Shown here one piece after another: positions 26,485 through 35,747 of a stretch of DNA of 64,000 nt. How positions within the stretch are numbered: position 1 is the first letter of the stretch; the number at the start of each line of letters is the position of its first letter. Both the position numbers and the translations under genes were made by a program. This DNA is from UBA7957 sp965222695 (GTDB taxonomy: Bacteria; Pseudomonadota; Gammaproteobacteria; Granulosicoccales; Granulosicoccaceae), in assembly GCA_965222695.1 (NCBI GenBank), contig OZ244967.1, positions 3,782,001 through 3,846,000 of the forward strand. Reading direction: 5' to 3'. Under the pieces are notes generated by a model that did no database searches, was not told the DNA's origin, and saw only the letters and a list, made by a program, of their open reading frames with translations.

Positions 26485-26565
26485 ATGGTCTGAGAGCCGG
26501 GAATCGCAATCCGGGCCTCAGTATTTTATCCACAGGCTTTCAACAAGCAGTTCAACAGCTTATAC

Positions 26566-26615
26566 ACATCATATAGTAGTTGATACAAATCTTAACCACT
26601 ATATGATGTTTTTTT
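26566..26615 (+). terminator. AT-rich hairpin with T-run after bcp
   Basis: Arms acatcatatagtagtt (26566-26581) and aaccactatatgatgt (26594-26609) match at 15 of 16 positions with a 12-base loop, and seven T residues follow. It may end the bcp transcript. A sigma-70-like TTGACG (26618) with TAATAA (26641) at 17-base spacing begins right after it. Confidence 0.6.
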
Positions 26616-26729
26616 ACTTGACGAATCACATCGAGATTCATAATAATTCCTATCTAGGTTGGATGGAACACGCGGCTCTTGGCTCAAGGTTATGGGCAAG
26701 ATAAAAATAATGGTAATGTAAAAAGTAAA

Positions 26730-26776
26730 ACACAATATATTGTGCTTTGATTTTCCGCTACTACAATATATTGAGT
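26730..26776 (+). promoter_or_regulatory. Paired NrdR-like boxes overlapping a candidate nrdJ promoter
   Basis: Two 16-base motifs, acacaatatattgtgc (26730-26745, nearly perfect palindrome) and ctacaatatattgagt (26761-26776), lie 31 bases apart centre to centre, about three DNA turns. Both resemble the NrdR box consensus (acaCwAtATaTwGtgt), which occurs as tandem pairs before ribonucleotide reductase genes. A -35-like ttgtgc (26740) and -10-like tacaat (26762), 16 bases apart, fall inside the two boxes. The nrdJ start is 198 bases downstream. nrdR itself is not in the window. Confidence 0.75.
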
Positions 26777-26974
26777 AGGCTGACTCTTCCCTGACAGGCA
26801 GAACCCTACATTGTAACTATCTAGCCCTTCGTAATCTTACAGACCCTGATTCGGTATCCAGGCGGAGCGGTTTCCGCTTCATTTTTGACGGCTTCATCGT
26901 CAGCTGCCTTGACCGATAGGCGCTAATGCATTCCCATAAACTTAAGGGAAACCGACCAGGAGAAACCGGAAATA

Positions 26975-29140
26975 ATGAGCAATGCCAATCTGTGTCTTGA
27001 AAGCAATTCAGACGATAAGTCCGTCATGGACATTCCGTATCAGGAAGCATCCATGGATATTTGGGATAAGAAATACCGCCTCAAGTCCAAGGAGGGTGGG
27101 GCCGTGGATCAGGACCTGCAAGACACTTACAAGCGGGTCGCCCGCGCTTTGGCCAATGTCGAGAAAGATAAAAAAAACCGCACGTTCTGGTATGAAAAAT
27201 TTCTCTGGGCCTTAAAACAGGGCGCGATTCCGGCAGGCCGGATTACATCCAATGCCGGCGCGATGGATCACAAGCCGGCGACATCCACGATCAACTGCAC
27301 CGTATCCGGCACTATAGAGGATTCGATGAACGATATTCTCGACAAAGTGCACGAAGCCGGATTGACCTTAAAAGCCGGCTGCGGCATCGGCTATGATTTT
27401 TCTACCCTGCGGCCCCGAGGCGCCTATGTTTCCGGCGCAGGCGCATATACCTCAGGCCCTCTGTCGTTTATGGATATCTACGACAAAATGTGTTTTACCG
27501 TTTCATCCGCCGGCGGCAGGCGCGGCGCCCAAATGGGCACTTTTGATGTCCGTCATCCGGATGTTCTTGAATTTATCCGCGCCAAGCGCGAAGACGGCCG
27601 GCTGCGCCAATTCAATTTATCTCTTCTGATTACAGAAGATTTTATACAAGCCGTAAAGGCTGACGAACAGTGGCAGCTTGCATTTCCGATACGCTCAAAC
27701 GAATTGCATGAAGAATCCATCAATCTGGACGATCCGGATAGTGTTATCTGGCGGGATTGGCCAACCCGGGATAACCTGGTTGTGAACGCGCAAGGCCTTG
27801 TCGCCTGCAGAGTATTTAAAACCATTCCCGCCCGCAGGTTATGGGATGCCATCATGAGTTCGACTTACGATTATGCGGAACCGGGATTTATACTCATTGA
27901 CAAGGTCAATGAAATGAACAACAACTGGTACTGCGAAAATATTCGTGCAACCAATCCTTGTGGGGAACAGCCGCTGCCGCCTTACGGGGCCTGTTTACTC
28001 GGCTCGATCAACCTGACCAAATTCGTGGTTTCCCCTTTTACCGAAGACGCTCGTTTCGACTGGGATGCTTTTCGTGAAACGGTGAGAGTCTTCACCCGCA
28101 TGCTGGACAACGTGGCTGATATTAACGGCTTGCCATTGGAAAAACAGCGCGATGAAATCATGCGCAAACGACGCCACGGCATGGGTTATCTGGGGCTCGG
28201 CTCCACCATCACCATGTTGCGCATGAAGTACGGTTCCGACGATTCACTGGCCTTTACCGAACAAGTTACCCGCGAACTCGCCTTAACCGGCTGGAAAACA
28301 GGTGTTGAACTGGCGAAAGAAAAAGGTCCGGCGCCGATCATGGATGAAGAATTTGAAATCAACGGCGAGATGTTACGCCAGCGTCCCGAGCTGAGATCGG
28401 ACGGCTACCAGATAGGTGACAAACTGCCGGGCCGCATACTACACGCCAAATACAGCCGCTATATGCAACGGATCGGCAAGGTTGATCCGGAGCTGATCGA
28501 TGAGATAGTGAAGCACGGAGCCCGATTTACCCACCATTCTTCTATAGCACCGACCGGCACGATTTCTCTGTCCCTGGCCAACAACGCCAGTAACGGGATA
28601 GAACCGAGCTTTGCCCATCACTATTCCCGCAATGTGATCCGTGAAGGCAAAAAAACCAAGGACAAGGTGGATGTCTACTCCTATGAACTACTGGCATACC
28701 GGCAACTGATCAATGAATACGCCATGCCATATTCGGACGAAGAAGACTCCAGACTGCCCGAATACTTTATTACGGCCGAAGATATTACACCTAGGGCTCA
28801 TGTGGATATTCAGGCAGCGGCACAAAGCTGGATTGATTCGTCTATTTCGAAAACGGCCAATGTGCCCACCGATTTCTCTTACGAGGATTTCAAGGATATT
28901 TACCTCTACGCCTATGATAAGGGCCTGAAAGGCTGTACAACATTCCGCTTCAATCCGGAGGCTTTTCAAGGAGTTCTGGTCAAAGAGGAAGACCTGGAAA
29001 ATACGACCTACGAATTCGAGCTCAGCGACGGTACAGTGGTCAACTGCAAGGGCAATGAGGAAATCGAATACGACGGCGAACTGCATACGGCCGCCAATTT
29101 ATATGATGCATTGAAGGAAGGTTATTACGGCAAATTTTAG
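26975..29140 (+). CDS. nrdJa: Adenosylcobalamin-dependent ribonucleotide reductase, large part (NrdJa)
   Basis: Class II reductase makes deoxyribonucleotides with B12 and without oxygen demand. The 721 residues cover the catalytic barrel: substrate-binding SxxPAGR region, the redox cysteine in TINCTVSG (near residue 108), GCGIGYDFSTLRPRG, the NPCGEQPLPPYGACLLGSINL active-site loop with the asparagine-cysteine-glutamate triad (near residue 328), and a late GCTTFRFNP. The C-terminal cysteine-rich part is supplied by the next gene, as in the split NrdJa/NrdJb enzyme of Pseudomonas. Confidence 0.95.
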   Translation: MSNANLCLESNSDDKSVMDIPYQEASMDIWDKKYRLKSKEGGAVDQDLQDTYKRVARALANVEKDKKNRTFWYEKFLWALKQGAIPAGRITSNAGAMDHKPATSTINCTVSGTIEDSMNDILDKVHEAGLTLKAGCGIGYDFSTLRPRGAYVSGAGAYTSGPLSFMDIYDKMCFTVSSAGGRRGAQMGTFDVRHPDVLEFIRAKREDGRLRQFNLSLLITEDFIQAVKADEQWQLAFPIRSNELHEESINLDDPDSVIWRDWPTRDNLVVNAQGLVACRVFKTIPARRLWDAIMSSTYDYAEPGFILIDKVNEMNNNWYCENIRATNPCGEQPLPPYGACLLGSINLTKFVVSPFTEDARFDWDAFRETVRVFTRMLDNVADINGLPLEKQRDEIMRKRRHGMGYLGLGSTITMLRMKYGSDDSLAFTEQVTRELALTGWKTGVELAKEKGPAPIMDEEFEINGEMLRQRPELRSDGYQIGDKLPGRILHAKYSRYMQRIGKVDPELIDEIVKHGARFTHHSSIAPTGTISLSLANNASNGIEPSFAHHYSRNVIREGKKTKDKVDVYSYELLAYRQLINEYAMPYSDEEDSRLPEYFITAEDITPRAHVDIQAAAQSWIDSSISKTANVPTDFSYEDFKDIYLYAYDKGLKGCTTFRFNPEAFQGVLVKEEDLENTTYEFELSDGTVVNCKGNEEIEYDGELHTAANLYDALKEGYYGKF

Positions 29141-29214
29141 CCGCAGTTATAACGGGTATATCCATTGGTATTTACCAGCTATACCCAAAGTGCTTGAAAT
29201 ACACGGGGTAAGAT

Positions 29215-29907
29215 ATGGCTATTAAAATTGACAGCAAAATTGTCTCCTACTCGGTCCGCAAGGCGGATGCTGTGGATAATAAAGCGGCTCAAAACGCTGC
29301 CGACATCATCCATATGCACGAAACGCTGGAACGGCCGGAAATTCTGGTAGGATCTACTTACAAGTTGAAAACGCCCGAGCATGTCTCCCCGCACGCCATG
29401 TATATCACCATTAACGATATCATTCTCAATGAGGGCACGGAGCATGAGTTGCGCCGCCCTTTTGAAGTCTTTATCAATTCTAAAAATATGGATCATTTTC
29501 AATGGATTGTGGCACTCACCCGCATCATGTCAGCGGTATTCCGCAAAGGAGGCGATGTGACTTTTCTGGTAGAGGAGCTGCATTCCGTTTTCGACCCTCG
29601 TGGCGGATATTGGAACAAGGGAAAATTCATGCCGTCACTGATTTCCGAGATCGGCGATGTTATCGAAACACATCTGATAAAAATAGGCATGCTAAAAGTT
29701 GCCGAACCGGACGAACACCAAAAAAAATTGATTGAAAAAAAGCGTGCGGAATTGGAAAATGCGCACGGGGAATCGCAAGCACAAGAGCGGGCATCCAGCC
29801 AATTCCCGGAAAGCGCGGAGTTGTGCGCAAAATGCAATCATAAAGCCGCTATTATGATGGATGGCTGCTTAACCTGCCTGAACTGTGGCGACTCTAAGTG
29901 CGGATGA
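29215..29907 (+). CDS. nrdJb: Class II ribonucleotide reductase, C-terminal part (NrdJb)
   Basis: This 230-residue protein corresponds to the separate TSCPD-domain subunit of split class II reductases. The middle holds the TSCPD-like fold (FEVFINSKNMDHFQWIVAL, then MSAVFRKGGDV), and the end has four cysteines in two pairs (ELCAKCNHKAA and CLTCLNCGDSKC), which may bind zinc and act as the redox shuttle to re-reduce NrdJa. It lies 74 bases after nrdJa with a GGGG site before the ATG. Confidence 0.9.
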   Translation: MAIKIDSKIVSYSVRKADAVDNKAAQNAADIIHMHETLERPEILVGSTYKLKTPEHVSPHAMYITINDIILNEGTEHELRRPFEVFINSKNMDHFQWIVALTRIMSAVFRKGGDVTFLVEELHSVFDPRGGYWNKGKFMPSLISEIGDVIETHLIKIGMLKVAEPDEHQKKLIEKKRAELENAHGESQAQERASSQFPESAELCAKCNHKAAIMMDGCLTCLNCGDSKCG

Positions 29908-30012
29908 GAATCCCGGCGGGATTGCGATACTTAATAATGAGATTCATGCCGGAATTGACGCCGGACCTGAGCATTTAAAGTTGATCAAACACTTTATGAT
30001 TGGGGCAATACA

Positions 30013-30225
30013 ATGAAATGCACTTCGTGTAACACGTCTATGCAGCTCAGTAAATCCGAATCTTCTGACACATCCTCAGCAGAATGGCACCAATGCCCCT
30101 GCTGTGGCCGGTCACGGCTCACGACACGGCGCCACGCGATGAGCGAAAACCTTATTTCTTCCGCGACCGGAAAAATGGAAAAGTACAGAATCTCCGATAA
30201 ATTAAACACATATATCCCCCAATGA
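30013..30225 (+). CDS. Small zinc-ribbon protein, 70 residues
   Basis: I do not recognise a named family. The protein starts MKCTSCNTSM and has a second pair in WHQCPCCGRSR, spaced as a four-cysteine zinc ribbon; the rest is polar. It is 105 bases after nrdJb on the same strand and could be part of the reductase operon. Ribosome-binding support is weak (ggggc ten bases before the ATG). It may be a zinc-binding accessory or simply an orphan ribbon; the assignment is structural only. Confidence 0.55.
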   Translation: MKCTSCNTSMQLSKSESSDTSSAEWHQCPCCGRSRLTTRRHAMSENLISSATGKMEKYRISDKLNTYIPQ

Positions 30226-30399
30226 CGACACTTTACTGAACAGCTCATCAGGCCGACACATCGACCGTAAAGTTTGCCGTCACACCGGATTGCAACCCTT
30301 GATTTCACCACCGGGGCGGCAAGGATCACCATTACCCGCTGGAATCAGTGGCAAACTTTAATCCGCATTTGTGACAAGAGCATGATAGTGCGAATAAGC

Positions 30400-30419
30400 C
30401 AGTGTATTGATGTACACTG
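30400..30419. promoter_or_regulatory. Palindrome upstream of the 97-residue protein gene
   Basis: Perfect 7-base arms CAGTGTA and TACACTG with a 6-base spacer (TTGATG) lie about 30 bases before the ATG at 30450. Size and symmetry fit an operator for a dimeric regulator; no regulator can be named. Confidence 0.35.
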
Positions 30420-30449
30420 TGCTTCAAACTTATTTTTGGAATCCCGTTT

Positions 30450-30743
30450 ATGGCCCAACTTCAACTGTCGACACAGCTGATCAGCGAAATCTGCGACGTG
30501 CTGGAAAAAGCGGACGCAAGCGCATCAGACCCAGGAATCGCCTCCCAGTATTTATCCGCTATCATCGGGTTTCTGCTGGGACAGCAAGATATGCCGATCA
30601 GTCAGAAAGAGGAAATCCTTGAGGAGTTGGCCGCATTCTCCCTTCACGTGGTTAAAGACGTTGAGCAACAACGACAGCAACAGACTGTAAACAGGCCGCC
30701 CGCCCAGGAAGCGTTCGGTATCTGGAAACCGGGAATGTCCTGA
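30450..30743 (+). CDS. Hypothetical protein, 97 residues
   Basis: A soluble, mostly helical acidic protein with no motif I can name. It starts MAQLQLSTQLISEICDVLEK, has a middle segment with LSAIIGFLLGQQDMP, a glutamine-rich stretch near residue 75 and a short C-terminal AFGIWKPGM. The helical content and length would suit a small adapter. A weak GGAA site precedes the ATG. It lies between the reductase genes and ppiC on the same strand; no function is proposed. Confidence 0.6.
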   Translation: MAQLQLSTQLISEICDVLEKADASASDPGIASQYLSAIIGFLLGQQDMPISQKEEILEELAAFSLHVVKDVEQQRQQQTVNRPPAQEAFGIWKPGMS

Positions 30744-30801
30744 CCTAAAAACTGATTTTCTTTCATTAAAACAACCTCTTTTACATTTATCAGGAGTAAC
30801 A

Positions 30802-31083
30802 ATGGCTCAAGCTTCAGCTCGTCATATACTGGTTAAATCCGAAGCCGCATGCATGGATTTAAAATCGCAAATCGAAGGTGGCGCTGACTTCGCCGATATC
30901 GCTGCCCAACATTCCGAATGCCCATCCGGCCGCCAGGGCGGGGATTTGGGCACCTTTGGTCCCGGACAAATGGTTAAAGAATTTAACGACGCCGTATTTA
31001 CGGGAGAAGTCGGAAAAATTCAGGGTCCGGTCAAAACGCAGTTCGGTTACCATTTGATTGAAGTCACATCCCGAGACGACTGA
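30802..31083 (+). CDS. ppiC: Parvulin-type peptidyl-prolyl isomerase
   Basis: A free-standing 93-residue parvulin like E. coli PpiC, without signal peptide, so cytoplasmic. Motifs are ARHILVKSEAAC at the N-terminus, the SECPSGRQGGDLGTFGPGQMVKEF core (in pieces) and GPVKTQFGYHLIEV at the end. A strong AGGAG site lies seven bases before the ATG. It speeds isomerisation of proline peptide bonds during folding. Confidence 0.95.
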   Translation: MAQASARHILVKSEAACMDLKSQIEGGADFADIAAQHSECPSGRQGGDLGTFGPGQMVKEFNDAVFTGEVGKIQGPVKTQFGYHLIEVTSRDD

Positions 31084-31170
31084 TACTCAGTCCAGTACAA
31101 AGGTTCTGCGGAGATGTCAGGATTCTCCGCAGAGACCGCCGATCACACGAGCCCTGAGACAATTTGTATT

Positions 31171-31887
31171 ATGATCTGCCAGCCCCTCTATTTAAAAGAC
31201 GCCTATTTGAAATCCTGTCAGGCTGAAGTGATGCAAATCCGGGATCAAGCCATAGTACTCGATCAAACGGTTTTTTACGCCCAGGGCGGCGGCCAGCCGG
31301 GCGATTCAGGTATTTTAATCAATCCCGCGGGCGAAAAGCTCAAGATCGGCAATACACAAAAGGACTCAGACTCGGGCGAAATACTACACCTGGCGGAAGA
31401 GCCCATTCCGAAAAGTTTCACAGAGAATACTCTCATGAGCGCCGAAATCGATTGGCAAAGGCGTTATACCCATATGCGCATGCATACCAGCCTGCATCTG
31501 CTCTGCTCGCTGATCCACGCCCCTGTAACCGGCGGTTCGGTATCGGTACCAAAAAGCAGACTGGATTTTGATCTGCCCGAAATGACACTCGATAAACACT
31601 TACTGAGCGAACAGTTAAACACCCTGATTCAAAAGGATATACCGGTCGTAATCGAAACCATGAGCGATCAGGAACTGAGCGAAAATCCGCAATTGGTCCG
31701 TACCATGTCAGTTCAACCACCCCGAGGCCATGGATCTGTCCGATTGATCCATATTGAAAAAACTGACCTGCAGCCCTGTGGTGGCACCCACGTCAGTCGC
31801 ACCGGGGAAATCGGCAAAGTCCGGGTCAGTAAAATTGAGAAAAAAGGCCGCCAAAATCGACGAGTCAATCTTGTACTCGAAGATTAG
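31171..31887 (+). CDS. Alanyl-tRNA editing protein AlaX
   Basis: AlaX hydrolyses mischarged Ser- or Gly-tRNA(Ala), acting in trans like the editing domain of AlaRS. The N-terminal part has FYAQGGGQPGDSG as in AlaRS, then the zinc and active-site motif HMRMHTSLHLL near residue 97, and the second metal site QPCGGTHVSRTGEIG near residue 200. The ATG at 31171 is chosen, giving 238 residues; an earlier in-frame ATG adds 19 residues with no family match. Confidence 0.9.
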   Translation: MICQPLYLKDAYLKSCQAEVMQIRDQAIVLDQTVFYAQGGGQPGDSGILINPAGEKLKIGNTQKDSDSGEILHLAEEPIPKSFTENTLMSAEIDWQRRYTHMRMHTSLHLLCSLIHAPVTGGSVSVPKSRLDFDLPEMTLDKHLLSEQLNTLIQKDIPVVIETMSDQELSENPQLVRTMSVQPPRGHGSVRLIHIEKTDLQPCGGTHVSRTGEIGKVRVSKIEKKGRQNRRVNLVLED

Positions 31888-32224
31888 TACTCTGTCACCA
31901 ATCTACGCCCTGCCGAACGTAATTTTCGAGATTCGCCCCCGCCCCCAAGAGACCCTTAATCCCGCTCTTTAAACGCCGCAATCAGATAAATAATTACAAT
32001 ATTGGCCTTGCAAGGACCGTCAAAGCGGATTATGGCTGCATTTTAAGTCGTGATTTTTTTTCTTTTTTATCGTACAGTTACGCCACTTATTGATAATTTA
32101 CTTTATAACTCGTCTATAATAAAAATCATTCTATCGGACTGAATGTCAAGCAGACTGGATCCAATGTTTCGATGCGGGCTAATCCGAGAGGCCCGCTATT
32201 TATTTTAGTATAGCCGACGCGGGA
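31888..32224 (+). other. Intergenic region with promoter-like and terminator-like sites
   Basis: No gene is seen in these 337 bases. A sigma-70-like pair, TTGATA (32090-32095) and a perfect TATAAT (32115-32120), has a long 19-base spacer. About 50 bases later a hairpin GCGGGC/GCCCGC (32174-32179 with 32191-32196) is followed by tatttatttt. Together they could give a leader of roughly 75-80 bases ending in an attenuator, or a small RNA, before the GGDEF-EAL gene. Confidence 0.45.
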
Positions 32225-34648
32225 ATGACTGAACTCAAAGAAAACGACAAGCAAGTTGGCAGTCATGATGCAATCGGTTCCTACAGCCCATTGAGTTCAT
32301 TGTCGGTCGCGCCCGCGATAAAAAAACCGCACAGCTGGCCCGAATTGATCGGATTACTGTTGATAGCGGGCATAGCAATCTTCGTTATTCTCTCGATTGA
32401 AAAGATTGCTATGGATCTAGGCAATAGCGATCAAAGCGAAAGTGCGCAAAACACCATTCAACTGGAACGTCTGCAATTGCGGCTGGAGTCGGTACGCAAA
32501 ATTATGCAGCTGGGACTCATCAACGCGGAAGAAAATACATTGATGGTCGCGCATCACGAGATTCGCACGATTCGTCAGCAAATGGACAAGCTCCTGCCCG
32601 AACACTACCTCAACGCCCAGGAATCGGTGATCGCGGACGAACTGGAGTCGCTGCGCGATCAAACCATCCAGGAGCTTGAGCAAATTGAAAGCCTGCTTCG
32701 AACCGGAGTTCACGGATTCTCACCGGATTCCGCACCGGTACTGCGTCTCATCGTGCGTAAAATCGACGGACTGCTCGACAAAACACAATCTGCCGTGCGT
32801 AAGACGGCACTTAACCAATCAGCCAGCATTCAGGCACAAAACAAACTACTGAAAGATTTTAGCGAATACAGCACGCTTTTTCTGACCATATTCGGGTTGT
32901 TTGCAGCCGGTCTACTCGGTCTGGCACTGTATCAACGTCAGCTGTTTTCCAGCCAACTCAACGCCAATCAATTAGTCGACGTTCAAACCCGGAAGCTGCA
33001 CGATACGCTTGAGGGGTTTTCCGCAGCCTGCGCATTGTTCGATGAAAACCGACAACTTCAGTCCTGCAACAGCGAATTCCAGAAACTATTGCCTGTCCCG
33101 ATTAACGAAGTTCCGGAGCGCCTGACCGCTGACAAGTTCTTGCAAATCCTGAAAACCGGATCAGCGGACAAGATCAGCGATTCACCGGCGATCACCTTGC
33201 AGATAAGGCAATCAGAAAAAAGTCACGAACTGATCGACTACAAAGGACGCAATCTGTTAATTAACGAACACCCGACCCACGATGGCGGTCTGATGTGTAT
33301 TTACCGGGATGTCAGTTATATTCATCATACCGAATCGCGTCTTAAATACCTGGACAACCACGACAAGCTGACACAATTGCCCAATCGAAACCGTTTTCTG
33401 GAAGATCTGGGCAGCGCCATTGCACAATCACAGGATAAAAATGAAATCGCGGTGGTCATGATCGACATTCACAATTTTCGCGAAATCAATGACACCTATG
33501 GCCACACCATGGGTGATAAAGTGTTGCAGCTGATCGCCTCGACGATTCAGAACGGAATTTCGCCCAGTGAATACGCGGCCAGAATCGGTGGAGACGAGTT
33601 CGCATCTTTAATCACAAACGTTAAAAATCATGCATTGGTCGAACAACAGGCCGCGGGTATTCTTAACCAACTGCGCCGTGGCTATACCCTGGATAATACC
33701 GATATTCCGATCCAGGCCAGTGTAGGTATAGCCTATTATCCGAGGCATGGGAAAACGGTGACCGGAATAGTCAACAATGCCGATGCCGCCAGCGTTCACG
33801 CGCGTAAAAATGCGATGGTAAAGCCCAGTGTGTATAACAATAAGCTGAAACATAAAACCGAACGCCGTCGATTGATCGAAAGGCATATGCATCGGGCCAT
33901 TGAGCTGGATGAGCTCAGGGTGCAATACCAGCCGCAGATCGACGTCCGTTCAGGCATGACTACGGGCATGGAAGCCTTACTCAGATGGAACAACAGTAAA
34001 CTCGGAGAAATCAGCCCCGCGGAATTCATCCCTCTGGCCGAAGATAACGGCGTTATTCTGGAACTGGGCGAGTGGGTCTTAAAACGCGCCATCAGCGATT
34101 ATCAACAACTGGCGCGATACGGTATGTCACCGGGTATATTGTCGATCAATCTGTCGCGTAGGCAATTCAACAGCACCAATATTGCAGCCACACTGGAACA
34201 GGCGATCGCTAAGGCAGGTTTGACACCCCGTCAGCTTACGCTCGAAATCACTGAAACCGCGATTATGGACGATACCAACCGCACCGCTCAGATTTTAAAC
34301 GAACTCAAAGAGATGGGCGTCAGCCTGTCGATCGATGATTTTGGTGTCGGTTACTCATCTTTTGCCGCGCTCAGAGAGTTTCCCATCGACGAAGTCAAGA
34401 TTGATCGCTTATTCGTTGCCGATGTTGTCAACGACACCAGCAGTCAGGAAATAATCCGTGCCATTATCGATGTCGCCCATGCCCTGAACGCTGAAGTCGT
34501 CGCCGAAGGAATCGAAAACCGCAAACAGTTCGAAATGATCAAATATCTCGGTTGCCATAGAGCGCAGGGTTTCTTTTTGTGCGAACCGATGGAAGCCACG
34601 ACGTTTCCGGATGTCTGCCTTGGCGGCAAGTCCATTCCGGGGTCCTAG
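32225..34648 (+). CDS. Membrane GGDEF-EAL cyclic-di-GMP protein
   Basis: An 807-residue signalling protein that should make or break down cyclic di-GMP. Two membrane helices (about residues 38-60 and 218-240) frame a helical, probably periplasmic sensor domain; a PAS-like region follows to about 375, then GGDEF with an intact RIGGDEFASL near residue 455, and EAL with GMEALLRWNN, the ETAIMDD segment and DDFGVGYSSFAALREFPIDEVKID. The phosphodiesterase residues look complete. No RxxD inhibitory site precedes GGDEF. Net activity cannot be told. Confidence 0.93.
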   Translation: MTELKENDKQVGSHDAIGSYSPLSSLSVAPAIKKPHSWPELIGLLLIAGIAIFVILSIEKIAMDLGNSDQSESAQNTIQLERLQLRLESVRKIMQLGLINAEENTLMVAHHEIRTIRQQMDKLLPEHYLNAQESVIADELESLRDQTIQELEQIESLLRTGVHGFSPDSAPVLRLIVRKIDGLLDKTQSAVRKTALNQSASIQAQNKLLKDFSEYSTLFLTIFGLFAAGLLGLALYQRQLFSSQLNANQLVDVQTRKLHDTLEGFSAACALFDENRQLQSCNSEFQKLLPVPINEVPERLTADKFLQILKTGSADKISDSPAITLQIRQSEKSHELIDYKGRNLLINEHPTHDGGLMCIYRDVSYIHHTESRLKYLDNHDKLTQLPNRNRFLEDLGSAIAQSQDKNEIAVVMIDIHNFREINDTYGHTMGDKVLQLIASTIQNGISPSEYAARIGGDEFASLITNVKNHALVEQQAAGILNQLRRGYTLDNTDIPIQASVGIAYYPRHGKTVTGIVNNADAASVHARKNAMVKPSVYNNKLKHKTERRRLIERHMHRAIELDELRVQYQPQIDVRSGMTTGMEALLRWNNSKLGEISPAEFIPLAEDNGVILELGEWVLKRAISDYQQLARYGMSPGILSINLSRRQFNSTNIAATLEQAIAKAGLTPRQLTLEITETAIMDDTNRTAQILNELKEMGVSLSIDDFGVGYSSFAALREFPIDEVKIDRLFVADVVNDTSSQEIIRAIIDVAHALNAEVVAEGIENRKQFEMIKYLGCHRAQGFFLCEPMEATTFPDVCLGGKSIPGS

Positions 34649-34682
34649 TAGTCCGTCTAATATCTGTCCGATATCTCCGCGA

Positions 34683-35747
34683 TCAAAACAGAGACAACTG
34701 CCTGAAACTGTGTATCGGCTTCAAACCGGAAACCGAAACCCCCAACAGTCTCACCGGCCGGTTAGCCGCATCAGACCTCGCCAACAACCACGGAAAGCAG
34801 GCCGACATTTCGGCCGCTGATTCAAAGCCCTGATTCGACGAGTAGCTTCGGGTAATCAAGGTAAAATCCGAATATTTGATTTTGACGGTTAGAGTGCTCG
34901 CACACAGCTCATGTTCCTGTAAGTGCACCGCTACCGACTCTGCCAATTGATTCAGAACATCCAGCATCGCGGGAACTTCCCGTAAATCTTTTTCAAAGGT
35001 GGTTTCCGATCCTATGGATTTTCGTTCGCGGCTGGATTGCACCGGCCGATCATCCCGGCCTCTGGCGATTTGATAATAGTATTCAGCGGAACTGCCGAGG
35101 GATTGTTTCAGTTCCGCGAGCGTGCGCCGTTTGAGATCGCCCCCGTTCTTAATGCCCAATGACAGCATTTTTTTTTCAGTGACAGGCCCTATGCCGAAAA
35201 ATTTTCCTATAGGTAAGGTTTCGATAAAGCGCTCGCCCTGTTCCGGCAAAATCGTATACAGACCATCCGGCTTATCCATGTCGGAAGCGACCTTAGCGAG
35301 GAACTTGTTGTACGACACCCCGGCCGAAGCCGTCAATTGAGTCTCTGTCAGAATTTGCTTTTTAATTTCCTTAGCGATCAATATGGCCGAGCCGTTAGAA
35401 TGCTCGACATGGCTTACATCAAGATATGCCTCATCCAAAGACAAGGGTTCGATCAAATCGGTGAAGCGCAAAAAAATTTGTCTGATTTGGTTTGAAATAC
35501 GTCGATATACATCAAATCGGGGAGGAACAAATACGGTATCCGGATTCAGTCTCCAGGCTTGCGAACAAGGCATGGCTGAATGTATACCGTAGGCCCGTGC
35601 TTCGTAACTGCAGGCTGCGACAACACCGCGGCTATCCGGCGCACCCCCCACCACCACAGACTGCTTACGCAGAGAAGGATCGTCGCGCTGCTCCACCGAG
35701 GCGTAAAATGCATCCATGTCTACATGAATGATTTTTCTGATCGACAT
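34683..35747 (-). CDS. dinB: DNA polymerase IV
   Basis: DinB is a Y-family translesion polymerase. The 354-residue protein starts with IIHVDMDAFYASVEQRDDP (catalytic aspartate), has the SLDEAYLDVS motif with the second acidic pair near residue 104, and the little-finger domain after about residue 235. It ends exactly in QLSLF, a consensus beta-clamp binding peptide, showing the C-terminus is complete. No LexA-like site is obvious upstream. Confidence 0.97.
   Translation of the reverse strand: MSIRKIIHVDMDAFYASVEQRDDPSLRKQSVVVGGAPDSRGVVAACSYEARAYGIHSAMPCSQAWRLNPDTVFVPPRFDVYRRISNQIRQIFLRFTDLIEPLSLDEAYLDVSHVEHSNGSAILIAKEIKKQILTETQLTASAGVSYNKFLAKVASDMDKPDGLYTILPEQGERFIETLPIGKFFGIGPVTEKKMLSLGIKNGGDLKRRTLAELKQSLGSSAEYYYQIARGRDDRPVQSSRERKSIGSETTFEKDLREVPAMLDVLNQLAESVAVHLQEHELCASTLTVKIKYSDFTLITRSYSSNQGFESAAEMSACFPWLLARSDAANRPVRLLGVSVSGLKPIHSFRQLSLF

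Noticed and set aside
26485..26974. Possible cobalamin riboswitch before the B12-dependent reductase
   Set aside because: I could not find the conserved B12-box core (GCCACTG-like) or its partners; the region is better explained by NrdR-like boxes.
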